This document shows, piece after piece, positions 45,254-54,949 of a stretch of 64,000 nucleotides of DNA. Position 1 is the first letter of the stretch, and every line of letters begins with the position of its first letter. The position numbers were made by a program, and so were the translations under genes. Below the pieces are notes generated by a model. The model made no database searches and was not told where the DNA came from. It worked only from the letters and a program-made list of their open reading frames with translations. This DNA is from Aurelia coerulea (lineage: Eukaryota; Cnidaria; Scyphozoa; Semaeostomeae; Ulmaridae). The stretch is from the NCBI GenBank assembly GCA_039566865.1, contig CM076943.1:43532663-43596662 (forward strand). Reading direction: 5' to 3'.

Positions 45254-45427
45254 TGTTGTATTGACACTCTATGTATATAGTATGGTTACCCTGTGGAACC
45301 ATTGTTGTAGTCACGCCTTGTTTAGATTATTTACTCTTGTTATGTTCGGTTCGAAGCAAGACGTATATTATTAGTCTCCAAATCTTGGTCTGAATAATGT
45401 CCTGTGCCGAGGTCATAGGATATAACA
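45254..45427 (+). repeat. Gypsy 3' LTR
   Basis: 174-bp copy of the 5' LTR, followed by the duplicated target GCCAT at 45428-45432. Confidence 0.97.
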
Positions 45428-45490
45428 GCCATGACTTTAAATTTCCCATCCGTTCGTTAAAAAATTTCGTTAAAAAATTTCCCATCCGTT
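45428..45490 (-). mobile_element. Displaced 5' piece of the Penelope-like element
   Basis: Joined across the Gypsy insertion at the shared GCCAT, this minus-strand sequence extends the Penelope-like frame in phase (NERMGNLKS leading into WLIGRGY). It then contains a small internal repeat (GTTAAAAAATTTC) and ends at an (ATT)n-like tract. Confidence 0.7.
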
Positions 45491-45491
45491 T

Positions 45492-45532
45492 GTTATTATT
45501 ATTATTATCATTATTATTATCATTATTATTTT
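45492..45532. repeat. Imperfect (ATT)n microsatellite
   Basis: ATT repeats with interspersed ATC. Confidence 0.9.
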
Positions 45533-45539
45533 CGGTTCT

Positions 45540-45995
45540 GTTGTTCGGTGTGGGGTGCTGTGGGGGTGACTAAACTGCAAACCTTGCAAAAGTTGCAAAA
45601 TCAAGCAGCTAGAATTGTAACTAAAAGTAGATTTGATATGCCTGCTATGACATTAATTCACAATTTAAATTGGCCTACTGTGAATGATATTATTAGAAGC
45701 GAAACAGCTACCACAATGTGCAAATCGCTAAATGGTCTGGTCCCGGAGTACCTTTCAGATTTGTTCGAAAAAAACTCTACTCGAAATGTCAGAAAACTAA
45801 GAAACACCGAAACTGATCTCTCGTTACCATTAGGAAAAACTAACAATGGACAGAGGGCTATATCTTTTCGTGGACCTAAGCTTTGGAATCAACTTGAACC
45901 TGATGCTAAACAGGCACCCTCCCTTGCCACCTTTAAGAGAAGAATCAAAAACTAGCCATGACGAGAATTCCTATTTTGTTAATTATTATGTAGTG
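45540..45995 (+). pseudogene. LINE C-terminal domain fragment
   Basis: An open frame of 135 codons at 45548-45955 carries the domain that follows RT in CR1/L2-like LINEs: TKLQTLQKLQNQAARIVTKS, LNWPTVNDIIRSE, PEYLSDLFEKNS, LSLPLGKTNNGQRAISFRGP and KLWNQLEPDAKQAPSLATFK. The natural stop and a short 3' untranslated part follow. It is a 5'-truncated insertion, the usual product of incomplete reverse transcription. Confidence 0.85.
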
Positions 45996-46265
45996 ATCTT
46001 TTAATTGCTGCGAAGCGCATGCGTAGCAGCCATTATAGATGGGATTGATAAGGATTCTACGGGTAGTGGAGTATCTGCTGACTCAGGCTGATCGAAGCGG
46101 AAATTGGCACTGGAGTCTATACTGAGCGTCCACGACTTGGATTTTGGGCGAGAAGCTCGAAGCTGGTTCACTGCTATGCTCACGTTCACTGCGAGAAGAA
46201 GACGGAGATTTTCACGCAGTTTGGTAAGTATAGCATCGTTCTCCACATCTAATTTCATCGCAAAT

Positions 46266-46370
46266 ATGAGAGGATTTCTCTTAATCTTCTGTGTTCTGTT
46301 GAGCATGTGTTGTTTTACAGCGGACAGATTTCAGAAGCGGCAGGAAGATATGTCATCAACGAGGGCCTAG
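46266..46370 (+). CDS. Possible small secreted peptide frame
   Basis: A 34-codon frame starts MRGFLLIFCVLLSMCCFTA, a textbook signal-peptide profile (basic start, hydrophobic core, small residues), followed by a charged stretch with a Lys-Arg pair and a stop. A strong donor-like GTAAGT lies upstream at 46224. No acceptor was identified before the ATG, and no cysteine-rich mature part follows in frame. It may be the first coding exon of a secreted peptide precursor or a chance frame. Confidence 0.25.
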   Translation: MRGFLLIFCVLLSMCCFTADRFQKRQEDMSSTRA

Positions 46371-46592
46371 GCCTAAGCGTTTCTTACGCTCACAAATAAA
46401 CCAGCTAGCAATAATAACAATAAGCCACAAGAAGCATTGCTTGTGGAAAGAACAAGAGAATCACCCATTGACCATTGTGGTGATAAAAATTGCCCATTGT
46501 GGCAAGTAAACTACTTATGCAAACTCACCAAAAAGGAATTTGATCTTTCAGGAAACTCGATTACTTTTGAAAATATTTGTCAGGGCTCTTTC

Positions 46593-46891
46593 CCGGGGGG
46601 GGGGGGGGGGGGTACATAGCATATTTAGGGTACGGGTATGTGCCGCCCATATGGGTGGGTTTTTGGGCCCAACATTCTCTAAACAAGGGTCCTTTTTCGG
46701 CAGATTTTCCATAGACATGGGTCGGGTTTCGCTGAAATTCGCAAAAAATGGTTAAAATGGGCAGTTTTCCGCCAAAATTCATCATAAAAGTGGGTATCAA
46801 AAGCAACTTCGGTAATTAGAAGAGGGCAGCTTTCTAAAAACCGGGTGGCAGACCCCAGTCCATCCTCAAGTCATGTACCCCCCCCCCCCCG
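46593..46891. mobile_element. G-run MITE, hAT-like, 8-bp TSD
   Basis: The element runs from CCGGGGGGGG to CCCCCCCCG, flanked by GCTCTTTC at 46585-46592 and 46892-46899. The interior has GTATGTGCCGCCCATATGGG near the left end and GGTGGCAGACCCCAGTCCAT near the right end, matching the other family members. It is non-coding. Confidence 0.85.
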
Positions 46892-46899
46892 GCTCTTTC

Positions 46900-47768
46900 T
46901 TTTGTAATAAACAAGATGATAGTGGTTCACCATTCATTCCTTTGTATACAGCACTTGAAAACGTTTTCACAAATAACAACTAATTGAAAGTATCTTTTAA
47001 AACCATGATTCTTTGCATCTGACATAATTTTGATTGACTTCTTGAAATGTTTATGTTGTCTGCTTGGTTGCAATATGTACTTAAATCGGCCTATCCAGCC
47101 ACCATGGAATCTTTTATTGATGCTCATTTTTGTGGACCATTGAAAAAATGGCGACAACAAAGAGAACACAAAATGGTGTATTCGCTGACCATGCTTGGAT
47201 GTTGCAAAGGCCCCTTTAATGTTGCCACTTGACCATTTATAGATCTCATACACAAAAGCTTCACATCTCATGTATTTTGTTGCAGGAATGAAAGGCAACT
47301 TATTAATTTGAGACACCCCTGTAAAGACTTCCACTGCTTTGGATCAATATTGCTTCAGACATGTAAAGATTAACACAGCATTGGATCACTACCTGCAAAT
47401 TAACTGTTCATATTCCTGCGACCATTTGCACAGCATTGGATCAGCATTTGCTTCTTTAACCATTGACATTCAAAGACCAACGCAACATTGGATTACTTAA
47501 GGATGCACTTCTTACAAAGACCACACAGCATTGGATCAGCATTTCTTCTGTGACCGTTCTTCACACCTTGTGACCTTTTAGCTTTGATACAAACTGTTGC
47601 CAGATGAACCGTTGAAGAATTGTTGTGGCAAACTGCTGTTCATCATATGCTCTTAAGACTTGTTTTTATTCAAGGCACAATACAGAATCTGTTATTTGAC
47701 ACATAATTGAATAGGGGAACACTTTGTATGTTGCCATCATGTATCAAGTTGCTTGAATATTATTAAAG
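46900..47768. other. Non-coding stretch with ACAGCATTGGATCA repeats
   Basis: The word ACAGCATTGGATCA recurs in diverged form at about 47374, 47432, 47485 and 47525, suggesting a decayed tandem repeat. A 135-codon minus-strand frame at 46927-47334 is open, but I recognise no family in it. Confidence 0.4.
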
Positions 47769-47776
47769 ATGCTGAC

Positions 47777-48061
47777 CCGGGGGGTGGGTACATGACTTAT
47801 GGATGGACGGGGGTCTGCCGCCCGGTTTTCAGAAAGCTACCCTCTTCTAATTACAGAAACTTGCCTTGGTACCCACTGTTATGATGAATTTTCGCGGAAA
47901 ACTGCCCATTTTAACCATTTTTCGCGAATTTCAGCGAAAGCCCACCCATGTTCATGAACAATTTCAAAAAAAGGACCCTTGTTTTGTTTAGAGAATTTTG
48001 AGCCCAAAAACCCAACCAATCCCCTGGTACCTTTACGATGGAAGAACCCCCCCCCCCCCAT
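47777..48061. mobile_element. G-run MITE nested in a same-family copy
   Basis: Left end CCGGGGGGTGGGTACATG and a C-run at the right end, with near-matching 8-bp flanks ATGCTGAC (47769-47776) and AAGCTGAC (48062-48069). The right remainder of an older family member (48070-48184) follows directly. Confidence 0.65.
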
Positions 48062-48069
48062 AAGCTGAC

Positions 48070-48184
48070 TATACAAAAGTGATACCCCTGTCCCGAAGTA
48101 GGAATCCTGAAAATGATACCCTGTTCAGCGGCACGTCCCCGTACGGAAAAATATATAAGTACCCCCCCCCCTTCCCGGGGGCAT
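48070..48184. mobile_element. Right-end fragment of an older G-run element
   Basis: GATACCCTGTTCAGCGGCAC followed by GTCCCCGTACGG and a long C-run matches the terminal part of the family, also seen as a fragment at 8815-8895. Confidence 0.6.
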
Positions 48185-48514
48185 TAGCGATCTTCTCTTG
48201 TGCAAAAGGTGTATTTTTCCTCGATGCATAATGCTGTTTTGGGGGGCTTTTCAATATAAAATGCTCGAAGCAGACAGCTTTTCACCAAACACGGAAGAAA
48301 AACGATAAGCCATACTTATGACATACTTATGAATAATGTAAATGTCCTCGACTGAACATTCGTACTCAGGCCGAAAAACTAAAACTGTGCCGCGAAGAAG
48401 TCATAACATCTGAAGACCAGAGCAAGTGATGTGAGTAGATAAATTGAAAGGGAAGGAGCAGGAAAAATCACAGCTGAGAAATGCATGCATTCCCCAAGAA
48501 AAAGATACGGCTGG

Positions 48515-49143
48515 AAAGTTCCCCGTGTTAAAGTTCCCCGTTTTAAAGTTCCCCGTTTTAAAGTTCCCCGTTTTAAAGTTCCCCGTTTTAAAGTTCCCCG
48601 TTTTAAAGTTCCCCGTTTTAAAGTTCCCCGTTTTAAAGTTCCCCGTTTTAAAGTTCCCCGTTTTAAAGTTCCCCGTTTTAAAGTTCCCCGTTTTAAAGTT
48701 CCCCGTTTTAAAGTTCCCCGTTTTAAAGTTCCCCGTTTTAAAGTTCCCCGTTTTAAAGTTCCCCGTTTTAAAGTTCCCCGTTTTAAAGTTCCCCGTTTTA
48801 AAGTTCCCCGTTTTAAAGTTCCCCGTTTTAAAGTTCCCCGTTTTAAAGTTCCCCGTTTTAAAGTTCCCCGTTTTAAAGTTCCCCATTTTAAAGTTCCCCG
48901 TTTTAAAGTTCCCCGTTTTAAGTTCCCCGTTTTAAATTTCCCCGTTTTAAAGTTCCCTGTTTTAAAGTTCCCCGTTTTAAAGTTCCCCGTTTTAAAGTTC
49001 CCCGTTTTAAAGTTCCCCGTTTTAAAACTCCCCGTTTTAAAGTTCCCCGTTTTAAAGTTCCCCGTTTTAAAGTTCCCCGTTTTAAAGTTCCCCGTTTTAA
49101 AGTTCCCCGTTATAAAGTTCCCCGTTTTAAAGTTCCCCGTTTT
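48515..49143. repeat. 15-bp minisatellite AAAGTTCCCCGTTTT
   Basis: About 42 tandem 15-bp units, almost identical over the first 400 bp and slightly variable after a one-base deletion near 48920. As with the array at 9509, the length keeps several frames open on both strands (KTGNF and KRGTL on minus, VLKFP and FKVPR on plus); these are not genes. The array ends at the short palindrome-like AAGGTATGCCATACCAATT. Confidence 0.97.
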
Positions 49144-49530
49144 AAGGTATGCCATACCAATTAAAGCTGAAAAATTCGAAAAAATTATTTCGGCTGCAAA
49201 CAGTCATTCAACCATTGTAGAATCAAGACTTTTGGCTCCCACTCTCATATCTTTCCCAAAAATAGTGAAAAAGCTATCATTTCTTGAACATGTCAGGCTT
49301 TTTCTGCCTAGCAACCACTTAGCAACCACTTAGCAACACTTTCTCCGAAGCAAAATTTCTCCGAAGTCACGATTCTTCTTACCTTAGGTCCAATGCTCCA
49401 TTCCGTGTTTTAAACTGAAAAGGAGGCTCTGTTAGTACGAGGCCAGGCCAGGGCAACAGCTTCTGAACTGAGCTTGCTTTATTGTTGTGAACGCAAATGT
49501 TCTTGGTTGATAAAAATTTCTTCGGCTTAC

Positions 49531-49776
49531 CATGGGCAGCAAACAACAAAGAGGTAAAGAGCAGGATGTCAAAAGGCCTTTTTGTGGCAACAGATATGTC
49601 AAGACCAAGCTGTGACAAGCTGCATGCAAGTGTGTCTTCACCTCGAGCTAGTTCAAGACCATTTAGGCCCAGATAGAACAGGAGCCATGGCAGAAGGAAC
49701 CTGCGTACTACGGATAGGCCCAGCTTGTCAGTACACAGATGGATTGCACTTGGGTTGATAAGAGTTAATACACACT
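49531..49776 (-). CDS. Internal exon of an unrecognised membrane protein
   Basis: On the minus strand a 246-nt block lies between an acceptor (CTATCTGCAG ending at 49777) and a strong donor (CCCATG then GTAAGC from 49530). It is fully open and encodes 82 residues with codon-like composition: CVLTLINPSAIHLCTDKLGL, then VVRRFLLPWLLFYLGLNGLE, LARGEDTLACSLSQLGLDIS and KRPFDILLFTSLLFAAH. Two hydrophobic segments suggest a membrane protein. The exon begins and ends in phase 1, so it can be skipped or duplicated without shifting frame. I do not recognise the family, and no neighbouring exons were found. Confidence 0.65.
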
Positions 49777-49931
49777 CTGCAGATAGGTAAAAGGAAAGAA
49801 AAAAGGAGATGAGAGCTACTAAAAAGGGATTTCAGGACAAGGGGCTTGAGGAAGAGGGTGAAATTTATTCATATGGTACTTTTTTATAACATTTCATCCA
49901 GATGATATCATGTAAATAGGCCATTATTTTT

Positions 49932-50180
49932 CAATAGACCTTTTAGCTATTCTACAAAAGAGCCTGGATCAAGCGTTATTTTTATACGCGAGGCTCGATA
50001 GAGTGGTGTTAAGAGCTTCTATCACTATTGTGCAAATTCGAAAATTCTACAAAGTGCACTTAGTAGAATTTTCAAATATGCACAATATTGATATAAGCTC
50101 TAACGCCACTCTATCGAACCTCGTGTATAAAAATAACGCTCGACCCAGGCTCTTTTGTAGAATAGCTAAAAGGTCTATTG
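49932..50180. mobile_element. 249-bp foldback MITE
   Basis: Arms of about 110-120 bp are inverted copies, with termini CAATAGACCTTTTAGC and GCTAAAAGGTCTATTG. They share AAAAGAGCCTGG and ATTTTTATACRCGAGG blocks and meet near 50056. No target duplication was seen. The transcript would fold into one long hairpin. Confidence 0.88.
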
Positions 50181-50320
50181 GCTTTTTCTCAACTTTCTAA
50201 AAATAGACATTGATTTTCCATCTGTATGTTATTTTGTATCACACTTCTGATTTTCATTTCATTTAGACTCCAATTAAGCTGATTTCAGGGAATTTTGTTC
50301 CAATTGGTATGACATACCTT

Positions 50321-50459
50321 AAAGTTTCCCGTTTTAAAGTTCCCCGTTTTAAGGTTCCCCGTTTTAAGGTTCCCGTTTTAAGGTTCCCCGTTTTAAGGTT
50401 CCCCATGTTAAGGTTCCCCGTTTTAAAGTTCCCTTTTTTAAAGTCCCCCGTTTTTTTAA
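50321..50459. repeat. Second, shorter AAAGTTCCCCGTTTT array
   Basis: About nine variable copies of the same 15-bp unit as at 48515-49143, 1.2 kb away. It starts beside AATTGGTATGACATACCTT, the inverted counterpart of the sequence that ends the first array. Confidence 0.9.
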
Positions 50460-51077
50460 GTTCTTGGCACATTCTGCATTGTTCATTGTGCATTCTACTT
50501 TCGGTTTTTGTCTTTGATTAACTTTAATTAGGAAAATATTTAGTTTTCCTGAAGTGTCCGATTACCACTGCCAGCACCCTACCTACATCTTGACATTGTA
50601 GAAGAACTAAACTAAATCTGAACTGTAACTTACTTATGAAGAAAGACTATATAAATGCGACTTTTCCTTAAGAGCGTAGAGTTCACGATAAAGTTGCTAC
50701 GGCCTAAATCTATTGAAGCTGTTGTCAAGATTTTATGCTGCGGTCGTAAGTTTTGGTAGCTATGCGTTGCTAGGGGACATATTAAATGTTGAGACAGTCG
50801 GGGTACGAAAATCTTTAATCTTGCACATATCTTTTTGTATTTAGATGTAAATTCTTATCTAGTTTGCTTATATGTATTTTATTAGGAACTTTAATTTTGA
50901 CAGTATCTATTGAATTTTGTACCCTGTATAAATATGTTTTAAATATGAAAAATATGAAATGAGAATAATATTCCTATCATGCATTGCGTGAAATGAGGTC
51001 CGCCATCTTTTCCGGAATCGTTACAATAAATTGGTTTGTCTCGTTGAAATATTCCAAGCTAATGAATTTCACGATTC
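50460..51077. other. Non-coding stretch
   Basis: No convincing gene. A short plus-strand open block ending at a donor-like GTAAGT near 50744 (IEAVVKILCCGR) has no acceptor or family support. Confidence 0.4.
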
Positions 51078-52073
51078 TAGAGTGGTGTCGCCCATTATGC
51101 CCATGTCGTCGCGAAGTTCTGAGTTAGATCCAAAAAGAGCAATTAATGAAGAAACCCAATAGCCAGATTATATCACCAACTAATGGAGAAAAAGATCACA
51201 TAGTATTGACTTTTTACGTAAACTCTTTATACTGATTTTAGAAGAGCGTCACCTATTATGGCCGCAGGAGAAACAATGAACACTACTCTCCGGTAAAAAG
51301 TTGTAATAAGAAAAACTTTTTTAATTATTTTTCTTTGTTTATCATTTGGTACTTTGAACACAAAAATATCAATAAGAATTAACCTAAACTTCGATTTTTG
51401 GCAATTGAAATACATGCTTCGAGTTGTTCTAAATCCTGCCTTATATCTTGTGATTGGACGTATGGGTTTTTGGCATAAGTTTCTAAAATGAAAATAGACT
51501 GAATATAATGCTGCGTTTTTTGGGTTTCGTTGATTTTCCAAGTCAGTAAGTAAGATTTTAACTCAAATCGGTGTTTTTTGAAATAAATTTTGCATTTTAA
51601 TATCTTGAAGCGATTGGAAACTTCTCTGGTAAACTGATGGGCATAATGGGCGACGAAAATAGCAATTAGCAGCACTGACACTTCATAACCTTAAATCTCA
51701 ATCAGAAGCCACTTTGCTTTGATTTCATTTTAGATTTCCTCCCTAGAGACAGGACTTCTGAAAAATCAAAACATATTTCAACAATTTCAAATCGCAAGGT
51801 GCCGAGAACTAAAAAGGAGAACGGAATGTAAACAGAATCATGAAATTTGCAATACTTGAAAGATTCAATTAGAGATATGCACAAATCATCTCGTCGGGTT
51901 TCAATGCAAACGAACTGAAACTTGAGTAAAGGTCAAATCCTGATAAAACAGATTTCAATGAAGATTTTCCGCGCAATTGCAATTTTATTACTTTTCGTCA
52001 GTCTCCTGAAATTTAATTTCTCTTGCTAGCCGGCCATCATGGGCGACCGGCCATAATGGGCGACGCTACTCTA
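51078..52073. mobile_element. 1-kb TA-bordered inverted-repeat element
   Basis: Left end TAGAGTGGTGTCGCCCATTA and the complement of the right end (TAGAGTAGCGTCGCCCATTA) are terminal inverted repeats, probably TA target plus element. The ATAATGGGCGAC word recurs inside near 51643 and 52043. There is no transposase. The right end lies 34 bp upstream of a splice acceptor. Confidence 0.75.
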
Positions 52074-52107
52074 CTTCGCCTAAATCTCACATTTCTTTTC
52101 TTTGCAG

Positions 52108-52205
52108 ATTACCCCCAACATGCCAGCAGCTTCATAAAATGAAGAATTTAATATTCCTTTTCTTTTGCTTGATGCTGATTGAAGTGAACTTGCCTGCTGA
52201 ATACG
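52108..52205 (+). CDS. Signal-peptide first coding exon, unrecognised gene
   Basis: A 98-nt exon candidate follows a pyrimidine-rich acceptor (CACATTTCTTTTCTTTGCAG ending at 52107) and ends at donor GTGAGA (52206). An ATG at 52139 opens a frame reading MKNLIFLFFCLMLIEVNLPA then EY, a classic secretory signal followed by a likely cleavage point, and leaves one base at the donor (phase 1). The first 31 nt would be 5' untranslated. Later exons were not found. Too short to name a family. Confidence 0.45.
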
Positions 52206-54949
52206 GTGAGATGTTTTACTTGTTGGAAGAATGAAATCATTATGGAAGGGGTCTGGGTCAAACCAGAAGGCATATACCGACATAGATTGTTTAAGTGAAG
52301 TATCCAAAATATTTTTCTCTATTGTAAGTAGGTACGTACCAAGTGACCCAACAAAATTCATGGACAAGATCAAAGGCTAAAATGCTAAACGAATAGGAGC
52401 GAATTGGAATGACAAAGGAAACAATGGGAACATGCGAGAACGGCAAGAAATGACACAGGCCCGGAGAAAGGTAGGGGGGTACATGACTTGTGGATGGACG
52501 GGGTTCTGCCGCCCGGTTTTCAGAAAGCTAGCCTCGTTGAATTACCGAAACTTGTCTTGGTGCCGTAGGGGAATCGTCATATGTTACGCCACATATTTGC
52601 GGCGTAGAGCCTCTTCCTCGTTTTTAAGCCGGTGTATTTCTTCCTTCTCCAAGAATGCTTGCTGGCGTAAAATTTAGCATTCAAAGCATCAAAATCCGTA
52701 CTTCTTTTTACCCCAAGAATAGTTGGCATATTCTCACCGGACCGGGCGCTCGACTTCCGCATTATTCTACTCCCAAGAGTCTAGTTTGAGGCATACAGCC
52801 TCTCTCTGGACTAGTGCCAGTCCCCTGCAGTACAAGGGCCACATTTAAACCTTTGGACGAGTCAGATGTGGCCTTCTTTCAAGAAACAACGAACATTGGT
52901 GACCTGTTGACCGCAGCGCCGGTGACCTGGTGACCTGTTGTCGATCTCTGTTGACCGCAGCGCCATCATCAAGTCAAAGAGCACAGGGAAACGAGAGACT
53001 CATTGTCATAAGTCTAAATGAACACCCTGGTACACTTAGATGAAATTTGCCCAATTTAAGGGCAAATTTGCGCCATTATGGATTTGCCGTTTGCTAGGCA
53101 ACGCAACGCTTATCGTTGAAAAATGGCCGTTGCTCTAGCACTAATTCTGATGTAGATAAATCGAGAAACTAAAAACAAACACTTTGAGGACCTTATTTTA
53201 ACTTTTTTTAAGGTATCTAATCACTAACCTGGAGTTAGCAAGTGCATTTAGTAGGAAAGCGAGCACGAGCCATTTGGGAGGAAAAAGTGCCTAAGTGGAA
53301 ATTTTCGGGATTTTCCCACACAGCTTTGAAAATAGAATGGCTCGTTATTCTGCGAATTATTGAGATAAATTGGAGATTAAAAGTGTTTTAGTGAAAGAAT
53401 ATCGTTTCCCGTCGATTTGTGACATGCCGCGGCCGTTTACTCCTCGCAAAACGGAGTTACGGCGTAAAATGGGGTAGGCCGAAATTATTCCCCATTTTTG
53501 GGGGGCGTGCACTCCGCTCCTGGGGGCAATATTGAACCCCAAATTACGTTATTAGACTCGCAGACGAGTGGTCTCTTGAAAACTTTTTTCCGTTTTGAAA
53601 TTGGGCTTGTAACTATGGAGCGTCGACTCCAAACATAACCTCGGGTCGGAAAATCGCAACATTTATTTTTCAACCCCCTGTTATTACATCATAATGACCC
53701 CAAAATTTCCTGAAACCCCGAAATTCGGATGCGCTGTGGTCCATTACCCCTCTTAAACTCCTCACTTTGCCCCATATGCCCCATTTATTTGGTGAAATTT
53801 GCGATTCAATATAGTTCATTTTTGAATGGGAACCAGTAATAATCTGATTTTGCTATCGTTTTCCAACAGCCAATCAAATTACCGAACGGCCTCTTGTATC
53901 CCAGAGTAGAGGTAGAGCAACGAACTCACTTTGGGGACGAGATTGAGATGAACGCTAGAACTACGACTCGTGGACTTTCACATTGAAAATTGTTTCCCTT
54001 GACGTTACGTTCAATATGGAAACCATAGCAACACTGTACGAAAGGCCGAGTGCTCCAGGCAATGGCGGATGGGTCTAACTTGTCGGCTCAATCCTCAGAT
54101 AATAAAACGCCTCAAAATTCAAGTTTTGAGTGACGTTTGCGATGAAAAAAGCCACATATATCCAGATGAATGTTTCCTCAGTCCAAGAATCAACAAACCT
54201 TTCAGTTTCAATCAGAATTTCTTCATTTTGAAGGCCACTTAAGCTGACAACTCCACGCCATAGCCCCTGAAATTTTCCAAATACCGAAAATAAGCCATGA
54301 CAACGAATTAACCTCGTTTCAACGCAAATAGAAAAATCGGTGCTCCTATTGTTTATTTTCCTCCCATTTTTTTTCATTTGAAAGTCCATAGGTCCCAGTT
54401 TCAGAAAAATAATATGTTGTTGTTGTTGTTGTTATTGCTGTTGTTGTTGTTGTTGCGATAACTGGGAATATTTCGTGAGTCTAGTTTAAAGAAGATGAGG
54501 GAATTTTGTATTTGTCATGCGCGAATCAGCACATGGAGTCAAAAATTTAAGAACTATGCGCCATCTTCTATCTTTCTTCTAAAATCATCAGTTCATGGAG
54601 AGACAATTGGCGCAACCAGAAGTGTTGCTTTATGTTATTTTTATTCAAACGTAGATAAAAGAAGTCATTAGGAAAGCTTTGTGATAAACAATGCTCTTTT
54701 GTGATCAAAAACACAACTCAAACAAAAGGGAGAACACAAAGACAGTGCAGTGTCTACGGGGACTTCAGGAATTATTATCACAGGGAACTCTCCTGCAGAG
54801 GAAGATAAGGCTCAAATCCTTACTGGTTGCCAGAGCATGCGGGAATCATCCAATTTCATGCTTGTCAGCCAATGAGATCACCGATTTCTAGCCTCTGGAG
54901 AAAAAATCTGTCGTTTGAGGTAAATTTTCTAATACCCTCACTAAAACTG
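52206..54949. other. Non-coding stretch
   Basis: No gene supported. A left-end fragment of the G-run family lies at about 52470-52570 (GGGGGGTACATGACTTGTGG, CTGCCGCCCGGTTTTCAG). A (TTG)n microsatellite lies at about 54416-54456. Other small frames lack splice or motif support. Confidence 0.5.

Larger units (their letters stand above)
41035..45427 (+). mobile_element. Complete Ty3/Gypsy LTR retrotransposon
   Basis: A 4.39-kb element with 174-bp LTRs (TGTTGTATTG...ATATAACA), a tRNA primer-binding site, gag-protease, RT/RNase H and integrase frames, a polypurine tract, and a 5-bp target duplication GCCAT. By eye the two LTRs show no difference, implying a very recent insertion. Domain order protease-RT-RNase H-integrase defines Gypsy. 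Two CCHC knuckles in Gag and a Ser-tRNA-like primer site are reminiscent of Mag-type elements (inferred). Two frame shifts, one before RT and one in RNase H, would stop a simple gag-pol product. Confidence 0.97.

Noticed and set aside
46927..47334. 135-codon minus-strand frame as a gene
   Set aside because: No recognised motif, no splice signals checked out, and the plus strand is also partly open. Possible but unsupported.
48379..49333. Frames up to 282 codons over the second minisatellite as genes
   Set aside because: Same cause: four frames on both strands are open together, and a one-base change shifts between peptide repeats midway.
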